Origin: Acidimicrobiales bacterium
GTDB lineage: Bacteria; Actinomycetota; Acidimicrobiia; Acidimicrobiales; Aldehydirespiratoraceae
NCBI GenBank assembly: GCA_041394245.1
Contig: JAWKIR010000002.1
Span: 2,046,001 to 2,110,000, forward strand
Length of the DNA stretch: 64,000 bases
Reading direction: 5' to 3'
Part shown: positions 8,796 to 16,666 of the stretch, piece after piece
Layout of the letters: every line of letters starts with the position of its first letter
How positions within the stretch are numbered: position 1 is the first letter of the stretch
Program-made: the position numbers and the translations under genes
The notes under the pieces: generated by a model
What the model was told of the DNA's origin: nothing
The model's database searches: none
What the model saw: only the letters and a program-made list of their open reading frames with translations

Positions 8796-10879
8796 CCGCC
8801 GACGTCGCCACCGACCGACGCGCCCTGCCGTCGGGGTGGCCATTCGTCGTGCTGGGCCTGACCGGCTTCGCGATCACGCAGCCACTCCTGTCGCTCGCCG
8901 GTTCGAACCCGACCCTGTTCGTGTTCGCCCGGACCGGCCGCCTGGAGATCGTGCTGCTCGCCGTCGGCATCGCCTTCGTGCCCCCGTTGTCGATCAGCGC
9001 GCTCGTCGCCGTCGCGCACCGGATCCACGCCACGCTCGGGCAGTGGATCTATCGCGGCGTCGCCGCCGCGCTCGCGTTCGTCGCGGGGGTCTGGATCGGG
9101 CGCGACATCGGGGGCGACCTCGTCGCCCTCGCCGGCGGCGTGCTCGCCGTCGCACTCGTCGTCGCCGCAGTGCTCCGAGCCGGTGTCGTGGCCGAATGGT
9201 TGCGCTACACGGCGATCCTGCCGTTCCTGGCGCTGGGGTTGTTCCTGTTCGCCAGCGAATCGAGCGACCTGCTCCGCCCGCTCGACGATGCCGAGCGGGC
9301 CGAGTTCGTGGGCGACACGCCGTCGCTGGTCGTCCTGGTCCTCGACGAGCTTCCCACCCGCTCACTCCTCGACGCCGACGGCAACATCGACGCCGCTCGC
9401 TTTCCCAACTTCGCTGCGCTCGCCGCCGACTCCACGTGGTACCGCAACTATGCAGCCCAGAGCGGAACGACGCGCACCGCGTTTCCGACCATGCTCACGG
9501 GCCGGGAGCCCCGCCTGCGTTCGCCGGTGTGGACCAACTACCCCGACAACCTCTTCTCGCTCCTCGCCCCGACCCATCACCTCACCGTGCACGAGGCGTT
9601 CACCCGCATGTGCGGCGTCTCCACCTGCTCCGAGGAGGGCCCCAGCGGTGAGGAAGTCGAGCCGCCGGCCCCCGACCACGCGCTCTCGCAGCTGATCGAT
9701 CTGTGGACGGAACGGCTCCGCGGGCCCCGCACCGTCGGACAGGAGGCGCTCGACGACTTTCGCGAACAGGTCGATGCCGAGCCGCCCGAGGCGATCCCGT
9801 TCAAGGAACTCGGCATCTTCGAACCGGGGTATCTCGAGCAGTGGCCGACCCGCTTCAGCCGGTTCCTCGACGTCCTCGAGCCCAGTCCGAACCCGACCCT
9901 GTGGTTCCTCCACCTGCTGCTCCCCCACGTCCCGTGGGAGTTCTACGCCGACGGCACCCTCTACGCGACCGTGCCCCGAGGGAGCGAGCTGGGCGAGCTC
10001 AACACCGTCGAGTGGCTCAGTGCGGTCAACGAGGCTCGCCATCTCCTCCAGGTCCAGTACACCGACGCCCTGCTCGGCGAGCTGATCGCCCGTCTCGAGG
10101 CCAACGGGCTCTACGACGACACCGCCCTCGTCGTGGTGGCCGACCACGGTGTCTCGTTCGAGATCGGCACCGAGAACCGCGACATCTCCGGCCCAGGACG
10201 ACCCGGCACGGCGTTCGCTCCGCTCTTCGTCAAGCCACCCGGCCCCGGCGAAGCGATCGTCAGCGACGAGAACCTCATGGCGATCGACCTCTTGCCGTTG
10301 ATCGCCGACCTGACCGGCACCACGATCGACTGGGACATCGACGGCAGCGCGCCGGGGAGCGCGGCGATCGAACGTCGCGGCACCGACAAGTACACGTTCG
10401 CGATCGAGGGACCCGACGACAACCGCCGTCTGAGCGAGGCGCTGCACTACGACGGCGAGGCCGACTTCCCCACCGCCGCGGATCGCTGGATCCGTCCCTG
10501 GCAGGAGGGCGACGGGGAGCTCGACGCCCTCCTCGAACTGCTCGACAACGACGATCTGATCGGTGTCCCGCTCGACGAGCTGTCGACCGAGGCGGCCGGT
10601 CGCGTGCAGGTCTGGTCCCTGAATGCCCTGACCACCGCGCCGACGGATCCGCCGCCCGCGTTGGTGCAGGGACGGGTCGAGGCCACGCTCGACGCGGCGG
10701 AAGTCCTCGTCGCGGTCGACGGCACGATCGTCACCGGTTCGAAGGTCTATCCCACCGAGAACGGGCCGGGTTTCCTGGCGATGCTGCCGTCGGCGCTCGT
10801 CGGCGAGGCGATGCGATTGGACTTCGTCGTGGTCACGAACGACGGCCGACTGATCACCCCCGCGCTGACGTCGCTTTGA
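8792..10879 (+). CDS. Membrane-embedded sulfatase-like (alkaline phosphatase superfamily) enzyme
   Basis: The 695-residue protein begins with about five membrane helices in the first 160 residues. A large extracytoplasmic domain follows. It shows VLVLDELPTRSLL (first metal-binding Asp), a threonine-containing SGTTRTAFPTMLTGR where sulfatases or phosphoglycerol transferases carry the nucleophile, then LLPHVPWEF and VVVADHGVSF (metal-binding D-H). The nucleophile region has threonines rather than a C-x-P-x-R formylglycine motif. A phosphotransferase of the LtaS/EptA kind is therefore at least as likely as a sulfatase. GTG start, coupled by GTGA. Its 3' end overlaps the opposing gene by 26 bases. 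Confidence 0.8.
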   Translation: MTADVATDRRALPSGWPFVVLGLTGFAITQPLLSLAGSNPTLFVFARTGRLEIVLLAVGIAFVPPLSISALVAVAHRIHATLGQWIYRGVAAALAFVAGVWIGRDIGGDLVALAGGVLAVALVVAAVLRAGVVAEWLRYTAILPFLALGLFLFASESSDLLRPLDDAERAEFVGDTPSLVVLVLDELPTRSLLDADGNIDAARFPNFAALAADSTWYRNYAAQSGTTRTAFPTMLTGREPRLRSPVWTNYPDNLFSLLAPTHHLTVHEAFTRMCGVSTCSEEGPSGEEVEPPAPDHALSQLIDLWTERLRGPRTVGQEALDDFREQVDAEPPEAIPFKELGIFEPGYLEQWPTRFSRFLDVLEPSPNPTLWFLHLLLPHVPWEFYADGTLYATVPRGSELGELNTVEWLSAVNEARHLLQVQYTDALLGELIARLEANGLYDDTALVVVADHGVSFEIGTENRDISGPGRPGTAFAPLFVKPPGPGEAIVSDENLMAIDLLPLIADLTGTTIDWDIDGSAPGSAAIERRGTDKYTFAIEGPDDNRRLSEALHYDGEADFPTAADRWIRPWQEGDGELDALLELLDNDDLIGVPLDELSTEAAGRVQVWSLNALTTAPTDPPPALVQGRVEATLDAAEVLVAVDGTIVTGSKVYPTENGPGFLAMLPSALVGEAMRLDFVVVTNDGRLITPALTSL

Positions 10880-12446
10880 GCATCCCTGGTCCACGCAGGA
10901 TGCGGGTCTTGCCGTACATCGAACCGAAGAGCAGGTGGCCGTCGTCGTCGACGGTCACACCCGCACCGAGGGTGTTGAACTTCGAACCGCCGAGCACGTA
11001 GTGGAACGCGGTCTCACCCGTCTCCCAGTCCGCAGCCTCGATGGTCCATTTCCCGTCACGCGCTCCGCAGGTGTAGACGAGGCCGCTCTCCTCAGCGACG
11101 AAGGGGACAGAGTTGGGTGACGAGATCTCGTGGTTGACCCACGCCTCACGCAATTCCCGGGCGATCGGGTCCCACGCGTACTTGTGCATCCCGTGGGGGG
11201 TGAACTCCGGCTTGTGGCCGAGCATGAAGCAGAGCATGCGAACGCCCTGGGCCGGGAACCCTTCGGGGATCGTGGCCGGTTCGTTGTTGACGGTCATCGC
11301 GCCATAGCCCGAGACGGTGATCGACTGCTCGGTCTGGATGGTCGGCAGGTCGGGGTCTCCCATGTTGGCGGGACCGATCCCGGCGATCCGTCGGTGCGGC
11401 GCGTCGGGGAGCTGCTCCCAGTCGTCGGGGATGTCGTCGCGCCAGGCGAGGGTGATGTTGACGACGGCGTCGCCGTCGCCGAACACCACGAATCGGTCCT
11501 CGTCGGGACCGAAACCCATGAGCGACGGGGTGGTTCCCGAGCCGGTACCACCGCCGTTGCGATAGGGAACCGTCCAGCACCCGTGCGCCTCGTCGTCGGT
11601 GAGCTCGGTTCCCGTCCACCGCAGCTTGTGGTGGTGGTCGTTCGACGAGCAGTAGATCCCGTTGTCCTCGTCGACACACATGCTCGTGCGCATCCACCCG
11701 TAGCCGGCCCGTCCGGCCTCCTCCATCTTCGTGCAGTACGCCTCGGCCTCCTCGGCCCCTCCCGCCACCTGGATGGCGTGGTACTCGCTGAAGTCACGGG
11801 CGAGCACGACCACCCAGCCGCGGTCGGTCGACATCACGAGGCGGCCGTCGAAGGTGATGTTCATGCCGACGAAGGCGCCGGTGATGTGAGCGGGCTTGTA
11901 CCAACGATCTCGCTCGACGATCTCCGAGCGACGGTCGTTCGGATCGGTTTCGACATAGGCGACCGCGTGGTCCTTTCGCCCGAGGAAGAGCGTGTGGTCA
12001 CGGTCGAGGAGTGCGTAGACGCCATCGAGGCCCGTCATGTACCGCATCGACAGCTCGACGGCGTGTTCGATCGCCGCCCAGCCGTCCTTTTCGTCGAGAC
12101 CGCGGAGGTTGTCCTCGAGCTCTGACTGGGGGCTCTTCCCCTCGCCGCCCACGATGACGTGATCGGCGAGGATCTCGAGCGTGTCGTAGTCGAGCTTGAC
12201 GATGTTCTGGCGCCCGTTGCTCCAGATGGTGCGACCGCCGTCGGGATAGACCCCGGAGATGAGTCCGCCGAAGTGACACGGACCGAGCCAGGCGTACTGG
12301 AGGTCGACCGCCTCGTCGAGCACCTCGGTCGGCCCCTCGGGGCCGCGCCACGGCACGTTGTCCTGCTGGTCGCTGCGACCGTGGGCCACCGGATAGGACG
12401 AATCGGCGAGAAAGGGATTGCGGGGTCCGTGCTGCATCTGGTTCAT
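10854..12446 (-). CDS. Uncharacterised 530-residue protein, probably beta-propeller
   Basis: I do not recognise the family. The protein has no signal peptide or membrane helix. It contains repeated strand-turn segments such as GRTIWSNGRQNIVKLD, DGRLVMSTDRGWVVVLA, DNGIYCSSNDHHHKLRW, ESGLVYTCGARDGKWTIEA and DDDGHLLFGSMYGKTRIL, which look like blades of a PQQ/SMP-30-like propeller. Histidine clusters (DHHHK, HGMHK) could bind metal. ATG 12446 lies 20 bases after the MarR-type gene's stop, so the two probably form one unit under that regulator. Its 3' end overlaps the sulfatase-like gene. Function unknown. Confidence 0.75.
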   Translation of the reverse strand: MNQMQHGPRNPFLADSSYPVAHGRSDQQDNVPWRGPEGPTEVLDEAVDLQYAWLGPCHFGGLISGVYPDGGRTIWSNGRQNIVKLDYDTLEILADHVIVGGEGKSPQSELEDNLRGLDEKDGWAAIEHAVELSMRYMTGLDGVYALLDRDHTLFLGRKDHAVAYVETDPNDRRSEIVERDRWYKPAHITGAFVGMNITFDGRLVMSTDRGWVVVLARDFSEYHAIQVAGGAEEAEAYCTKMEEAGRAGYGWMRTSMCVDEDNGIYCSSNDHHHKLRWTGTELTDDEAHGCWTVPYRNGGGTGSGTTPSLMGFGPDEDRFVVFGDGDAVVNITLAWRDDIPDDWEQLPDAPHRRIAGIGPANMGDPDLPTIQTEQSITVSGYGAMTVNNEPATIPEGFPAQGVRMLCFMLGHKPEFTPHGMHKYAWDPIARELREAWVNHEISSPNSVPFVAEESGLVYTCGARDGKWTIEAADWETGETAFHYVLGGSKFNTLGAGVTVDDDGHLLFGSMYGKTRILRGPGMLKATSARG

Positions 12447-12466
12447 GTTCGGTGTCCGTTCGGGTG

Positions 12467-12946
12467 CTACCGGTGGGTGGTGAGAGGGGCATCGGCACGA
12501 AAGCCGGCAGAGGAGGGCAGACCGCCGTCGCGTTCGAAGGCATCGACCAGAGCTCGGATCTGGTCGCCGACGACGGCGCGGTCGAGTCCGTCGACCACCC
12601 GCGCGACCCGAGCGACGATCGCCTCGACCACCCGGGAGTGCACGGACTCTCCCGCATCGGTCAACACGACGAGGCGCCCTCGGCCGTCGCTCGGATCGGC
12701 CACCCGCTCGACGAGCCCATCGGCCTCGAGTCGGCGGAGCGTGGCGGTGAGGCCGCCGCTCGTCTGGACGACGAAGTCGGCGAGGTCGGAGGGACTGGCC
12801 GACCGGTCCGGCCGGTGGACGAGCAGTGACATGACCCTCGTCTCTGCCGGGGTGATGCCGTGGTCGGCACACACCTCGGCCATGGCGGCCTCGTTGAGAC
12901 GGGACAGCCGTCCGAGCAGGAGGGCGAGTGTGGTCAGATCGATCAC
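12467..12946 (-). CDS. MarR-family transcriptional regulator
   Basis: A 159-residue winged-helix regulator. HGITPAETRVMSLLV is the first helical part, DLADFVVQTSGGLTATLRRLEADGLVERV is the recognition region, and DGRGRLVVLTDAG is the wing. The start is taken as GTG 12946, which has TATCTG five bases before it in the leaderless manner. A perfect 14-base palindrome lies just upstream between this gene and the divergent ROK kinase, and is the obvious candidate operator. It probably controls itself, the downstream propeller protein and perhaps the kinase. Confidence 0.88.
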   Translation of the reverse strand: MIDLTTLALLLGRLSRLNEAAMAEVCADHGITPAETRVMSLLVHRPDRSASPSDLADFVVQTSGGLTATLRRLEADGLVERVADPSDGRGRLVVLTDAGESVHSRVVEAIVARVARVVDGLDRAVVGDQIRALVDAFERDGGLPSSAGFRADAPLTTHR

Positions 12947-12963
12947 TCCGCCAGATAACTTTG

Positions 12964-12977
12964 CAGAAAGCTTTCTG
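12964..12977. promoter_or_regulatory. 14-bp palindrome, candidate MarR operator
   Basis: CAGAAAGCTTTCTG is perfectly self-complementary. It lies 17 bases upstream of the MarR GTG and 35 bases upstream of the ROK ATG, between their two -10 elements. MarR proteins bind such dyads as dimers; binding here is inferred from position. Confidence 0.6.
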
Positions 12978-12978
12978 T

Positions 12979-13003
12979 CAAGATAGTGCGGGCCAAGATA
13001 GTG
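12979..13003. repeat. Two CAAGATAGTG direct repeats
   Basis: Identical 10-mers at 12979-12988 and 12994-13003, starting 15 bases apart. The second contains most of the ROK gene's -10 hexamer; they may be a second regulator site or a duplicated promoter. Confidence 0.5.
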
Positions 13004-13004
13004 T
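12999..13004 (+). promoter_or_regulatory. -10 hexamer TAGTGT of the ROK kinase gene
   Basis: It ends 8 bases before ATG 13013. This favours that ATG over in-frame GTGs at 12986 and 13001. Confidence 0.5.
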
Positions 13005-13012
13005 CGGCGTTC

Positions 13013-13951
13013 ATGATTCTCGGGTTCGACGTGGGGGGCACCAACGCCCGCGGGCTGCTGGTCGACCCCACGACGCGATCGGTCATCGACCGGGCCCGGG
13101 CGTCGAGTGCGGGCCCCGGCGCAGCCGTCGTGGCGACGCTCGTCGAGATCACCCGCGAGCTCGAGCGCGCGAATGCGGTCTCCGTCGATGCCGTCGGACT
13201 CGGCGTTGCCGGCCTCGTCACCACCGACGGTGTGGTCCGGTACTCGCCGAACCTGGCGCAACTGGTCGAGTTCCCCCTCGGTCCCGAGCTGAGCGACGCG
13301 CTCGGAATCCCCGTGACCGCGATGAACGACGCGACCACCGGCACCTGGGCCGAGGCCAAGCTCGGCGCCGGGCGGGGCGCCGACGACTTCGCGTTCGTCG
13401 CCCTGGGCACCGGCATCGGGACCGGATTCGTGGTCGGCGGACAGCTCGTCCACGGCGCGCACGGTTTCGCCGGCGAGGCGGGCCACATGGTGGTCGATGC
13501 CGACGGCCCCGCCCACATCACCGGCCAGCAGGGGCCCTGGGAGTACTACGCGTCGGGCAGCGCGCTCGGTCGACGCGGGCGCGAGGCCGCCCACGACGGA
13601 CGGTTCGACGCGGCGATCGACCTGGCCGGCGGTGTCGCGGCGATCACGGGCCTCCACGTCGCCGACGCGTTGGCCGCCGGGGACGACGACGCTGCCCGCG
13701 TCTTCGACGAGTTCTGCCGTGACGTCGCCCGCGGGTGCGCCAATCTCGTCGTGGTCCTCGACCCGCAGCGCATCGTCATCGGCGGCGGGCTCACCGGCAT
13801 CGGCGAACCCCTCCGGCGCGGCGTCGACGACTGGCTGCACGAGCTGCTGCTCGCGTCCGACCATCGTCCCCGGGTCGAGGTCAGGCTCGCCGAACTCGGC
13901 GACGATGCCGGCGCCCTCGGCGCGGCCCTCGTCGCGATCGACGCCGCCTGA
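13013..13951 (+). CDS. ROK-family sugar kinase without the zinc cysteines
   Basis: A 312-residue protein of the glucokinase/ROK family, which phosphorylates glucose or N-acyl sugars with ATP. It begins MILGFDVGGTNARG (ATP phosphate-binding DxGGT) and has MNDATTGTWAEAKLGAG with the catalytic Asp, then FVALGTGIGTGFV and HGAHGFAGEAGHMVVD. After GHMVVD, ROK proteins normally have C-x-C-G-x-x-G-C-x-E. Here the segment reads HITGQQGPWEYYASG, so all three cysteines are replaced while the surrounding motif is kept. Activity without the structural zinc is uncertain. It is divergent from the MarR gene and may share its control. Confidence 0.87.
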   Translation: MILGFDVGGTNARGLLVDPTTRSVIDRARASSAGPGAAVVATLVEITRELERANAVSVDAVGLGVAGLVTTDGVVRYSPNLAQLVEFPLGPELSDALGIPVTAMNDATTGTWAEAKLGAGRGADDFAFVALGTGIGTGFVVGGQLVHGAHGFAGEAGHMVVDADGPAHITGQQGPWEYYASGSALGRRGREAAHDGRFDAAIDLAGGVAAITGLHVADALAAGDDDAARVFDEFCRDVARGCANLVVVLDPQRIVIGGGLTGIGEPLRRGVDDWLHELLLASDHRPRVEVRLAELGDDAGALGAALVAIDAA

Positions 13952-13960
13952 GCGACGCCG

Positions 13961-14983
13961 TCAGCCGTCGTCGTGCGGGCCACGCTTGGCCCGACTGGGG
14001 CTGACCCGGGGCGGCTCGTTGGGCTGCTTCGGATAGACGGGCGGCCAGGGTGCATCCATGAGACCGTCGGCCCAGTCGCGCTCGTGCCACTCGAGCAACG
14101 GCTCGATCGACTGCAGTGCATCGTCGACGCCGGCCCACGCGTCGCCGCGTTCGGCCAACCGGGCCGGCACCGTCGCGAGGGTCAACGCCTCGGGTTCGAC
14201 GTCGGCGACCTCGTCCCAGGTGATCGGGGTGGAGACCTGGCCGCCCACCCTCGGACGCACCGACCAGGCACCGAACACCGTCTTGTGGGGTGCATTCTGG
14301 TTGAAGTCGACGAAGACGCGCCGACCCCGCTCCTCTTTCCACCATTCGCAGGTGAGCAGATCGGGCCGGCGCCGCTGCAGCTCGCGGGCCAGCGCCACTG
14401 CGGCGTAACGGACCTGGTAGCTGTCCCAGCGCGGATGGAGCCGCACATAGATGTGGATGCCCTTGGAACCGCTTGTCTTCGGCCATGCGACGATGCCGAG
14501 CTCGTCGAGCACCGCCTTCACCTCGTAGGCCGCGGCGCGCACGTCGTCGAAGTCGGTCCCCGGCTGCGGGTCGAGATCGATGCGCAGCTCGTCGGCGTGG
14601 GTCGGGTCCGCCGCCCGGTAGGGCCACACGTGGAACCCGAGACAGCCCATGTTGACCGCCCAGACGATGTGGGCCATGTCGTGGGCGACGAGGGCATTCG
14701 ACGTCGTGCCGTTGGGTGTGCTCACCACGGTGGTCCGCAGCCAGTCGGGCGCACCCTTCGGGACCCGCTTCTGGAAGAACGACTTCCCTCCGGCCCCATC
14801 GGGATAACGCTCCAACAGGAGCGGACGCCCACCAACGACCCTCAGGAACGGCTCGGCGACCACCAGGTAGTAGCGGACGAGGTCCAACTTGGTCTCGCCT
14901 CGTTTCGAGAAGAACACCTTGTCGGGGCTGGTGACGCGGGCCTCGATGCCATCGACATCGATGATCACGGGGTCGCCGGCCAT
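13961..14983 (-). CDS. Stand-alone LigD-type polymerase (NHEJ PolDom)
   Basis: A 340-residue archaeo-eukaryotic primase-like polymerase of the kind fused to or paired with bacterial DNA ligase D. In mycobacteria such enzymes fill gaps at double-strand breaks. DELRIDLDP carries the two metal-binding Asp (D136, D138), TSGSKGIHIYV (170-180) binds the incoming nucleotide, and D226 in VFVDFNQNAPHKT is the third acid. The N-terminal KVFFSKRGETKLDLVRYY segment is typical. No ligase, nuclease or Ku gene lies in the window. ATG 14983 has TAGCGT six bases upstream. Confidence 0.9.
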   Translation of the reverse strand: MAGDPVIIDVDGIEARVTSPDKVFFSKRGETKLDLVRYYLVVAEPFLRVVGGRPLLLERYPDGAGGKSFFQKRVPKGAPDWLRTTVVSTPNGTTSNALVAHDMAHIVWAVNMGCLGFHVWPYRAADPTHADELRIDLDPQPGTDFDDVRAAAYEVKAVLDELGIVAWPKTSGSKGIHIYVRLHPRWDSYQVRYAAVALARELQRRRPDLLTCEWWKEERGRRVFVDFNQNAPHKTVFGAWSVRPRVGGQVSTPITWDEVADVEPEALTLATVPARLAERGDAWAGVDDALQSIEPLLEWHERDWADGLMDAPWPPVYPKQPNEPPRVSPSRAKRGPHDDG

Positions 14984-14989
14984 GACGCG

Positions 14990-14995
14990 ACGCTA
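14990..14995 (-). promoter_or_regulatory. -10 hexamer TAGCGT of the LigD-type polymerase gene
   Basis: Six bases separate it from ATG 14983. Confidence 0.45.
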
Positions 14996-15000
14996 CTTGT

Positions 15001-16110
15001 TCACCCGTGGGGACGCCGAAGCTCGACGGCGAGACTCACCGCGCCGCCGGCGGCCATCAGCCCACCGCCGATCAGCCCCAGGCCGGCGAACGACCACGAC
15101 GAGACCAGCACGCCACCGAGCAACGGGCCGACCGCCCGGCCGGCCGCCATCGCCGCCTGCGCATCGCCGGCCCGGTCGGCCGGGTGCGCGGAGCGTTCCG
15201 CCAACAGCGTGTAGATCCCGGGCACGCCTGCCCAGAACGCGAACCCCCAGATGGTCAGCACGGGCCATGCCATCCAGACCTCGGTGATCAGCGGCAACGC
15301 GACCGCACATCCCGCGGTCACCACCAGCCAGATGCCGGCACGAGGTCGACGACCGCGCCAACGCGACGAGGGCACGCTGGCCAGGGCGTTGGCGGCGAAG
15401 AGGAGCGACAGCACCCCGGGACTCACCCCGACCTCGTCGATCAGGATCACACCGCCGAACACGAACACGGCCGAGCCACCGAGCGTCAGGAGCGTGAGCG
15501 CGCCGATCAGGACGAGGGCCTGGGGAACCGCCGCGGTGCGGGACCGATGTTCCGCCGCCGCCGCAGCCGCGAAGTCGGGAACCATCAGCAGGGGCACGAG
15601 GGCGGCGACGCCGAGCGCCCCGAAGACCCAGCGGTCGTCGCCGACCGACAGCAGCACACCGAACAGCGGCGAGACCACGACGCCGGCGATGGGCCCGACG
15701 ACGGCGATGTCGCCCTGGCGCTGCTCGTCGCCGAAGACCTGCGACCAGGCGAGCCAGGTCAGGACCCCGAGTGAGAGGCCCGACAGCGCGCGGATGACCA
15801 CGAACACCGCGAAGACGTCGGTCGCGGCGCTGGCGAAGTTCGCGGTCGCCAGCACGAGAAGCGCCAGACGAAATCCCCTCGCGCTCGGGACCATGAACCG
15901 CCCCGACGCCCATGAGGCCACCACGAACATGCCGAGCTGTGCCGCGGAGAAGATGCCGGCGGTGCCGGCGCCGACACCGAAACGGTCGGCGATCGACGAC
16001 AGCGAGATCGGCGTGGCGACGAAGACCGCAGTCGACACCGCGGTGGCGAAGAGCAGGCCGGGTGCCGCACCGGTCCGAACGACGCGGAGAAGTCGGAGCG
16101 GAGCCTGCAC
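15001..16110 (-). CDS. MFS transporter
   Basis: A 369-residue membrane protein with about 11-12 hydrophobic helices and the loop pattern of the major facilitator superfamily. Examples are GLLFATAVSTAVFVATPIS near the start, ASGRFMVPSARGFR in the position of the loop 2-3 motif, and GRAVGPLLGGVLVSSW near the end. The family includes drug and metabolite exporters; the substrate cannot be told. The start is GTG 16110, with TAGACT six bases upstream. It points the same way as the neighbouring polymerase gene and is separated from it by 17 bases that contain that gene's own -10 element. Confidence 0.85.
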   Translation of the reverse strand: MQAPLRLLRVVRTGAAPGLLFATAVSTAVFVATPISLSSIADRFGVGAGTAGIFSAAQLGMFVVASWASGRFMVPSARGFRLALLVLATANFASAATDVFAVFVVIRALSGLSLGVLTWLAWSQVFGDEQRQGDIAVVGPIAGVVVSPLFGVLLSVGDDRWVFGALGVAALVPLLMVPDFAAAAAAEHRSRTAAVPQALVLIGALTLLTLGGSAVFVFGGVILIDEVGVSPGVLSLLFAANALASVPSSRWRGRRPRAGIWLVVTAGCAVALPLITEVWMAWPVLTIWGFAFWAGVPGIYTLLAERSAHPADRAGDAQAAMAAGRAVGPLLGGVLVSSWSFAGLGLIGGGLMAAGGAVSLAVELRRPHG

Positions 16111-16116
16111 CGGGGA

Positions 16117-16122
16117 AGTCTA
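16117..16122 (-). promoter_or_regulatory. -10 hexamer TAGACT of the MFS gene
   Basis: Six bases separate it from GTG 16110. Confidence 0.45.
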
Positions 16123-16138
16123 AGACGGCTCTGGAGGG

Positions 16139-16612
16139 TCAGGCGCCCGGCTTGAAGACCATCAGGTAGAGGGTCACGAGGAACATCAGGGTGATCAACA
16201 TGCCACCGATCTCGGCCTTCCTCCCGACCACGTCGTCGCCGGCGGCGATCCCCTTCTCGCCGGGGATGATCATCCCGTGCAGCACCCCGTTCATGGCGAC
16301 CCAGAGGAGCACGGCAGGCCAGAGCCAGCTGTCGCTCACCGAGTAGACGAGCTCGTCGGTTCCCGGCGCCTTCGACATCCCGGCGACACCGAAACCGAGC
16401 AACCCGCCGAGGATCAGCATGCTGCCGTAGATCCGCATCGACCGGGCGGCGATGCCGGCGAAGACGGCCTGACGGACCGACGCGTCGCCACCGGCGGTCT
16501 CCCGATCGATGAACGGGTGGACGAACATCGGCGCGAACGCGGCGAACATCGTCAGGATGTGGAGGAAGAGAATGATGTTGTAGCCAGTGTCATTGATGTC
16601 GGCGAGAAGCAT
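16139..16612 (-). CDS. Four-helix membrane protein, possibly DUF2269-like
   Basis: A 157-residue protein with four hydrophobic segments: NIILFLHILTMFAAFAPMF, a glycine-rich GSMLILGGLLGFGVAG, a tryptophan-rich WLWPAVLLWVAMNGVLHG and the terminal MLITLMFLVTLYLMVF. Histidines in the first and third helices (FLHILTM, VLHGM) recall the DUF2269/CopD-like membrane families, but the match is by general look only. ATG 16612 has TAGGGT seven bases upstream. It faces the divergent SRPBCC gene across 54 bases. Function unknown. Confidence 0.75.
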   Translation of the reverse strand: MLLADINDTGYNIILFLHILTMFAAFAPMFVHPFIDRETAGGDASVRQAVFAGIAARSMRIYGSMLILGGLLGFGVAGMSKAPGTDELVYSVSDSWLWPAVLLWVAMNGVLHGMIIPGEKGIAAGDDVVGRKAEIGGMLITLMFLVTLYLMVFKPGA

Positions 16613-16619
16613 GGACGCG

Positions 16620-16625
16620 ACCCTA
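16620..16625 (-). promoter_or_regulatory. -10 hexamer TAGGGT of the four-helix protein gene
   Basis: Seven bases separate it from ATG 16612. Confidence 0.45.
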
Positions 16626-16655
16626 GTCGCGCATCCGCCCGATACAGCCGAGCCG

Positions 16656-16661
16656 TAGTGT
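16656..16661 (+). promoter_or_regulatory. -10 hexamer TAGTGT of the SRPBCC gene
   Basis: Five bases separate it from ATG 16667, the closest spacing in the window. Confidence 0.45.
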
Positions 16662-16666
16662 TCGGT

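Noticed and set aside
12986..13012. GTG 12986 or GTG 13001 as the ROK kinase start
   Set aside because: Both overlap the -10/leader region. ATG 13013 gives the usual family N-terminus MILGFDVGGTN with leaderless spacing.
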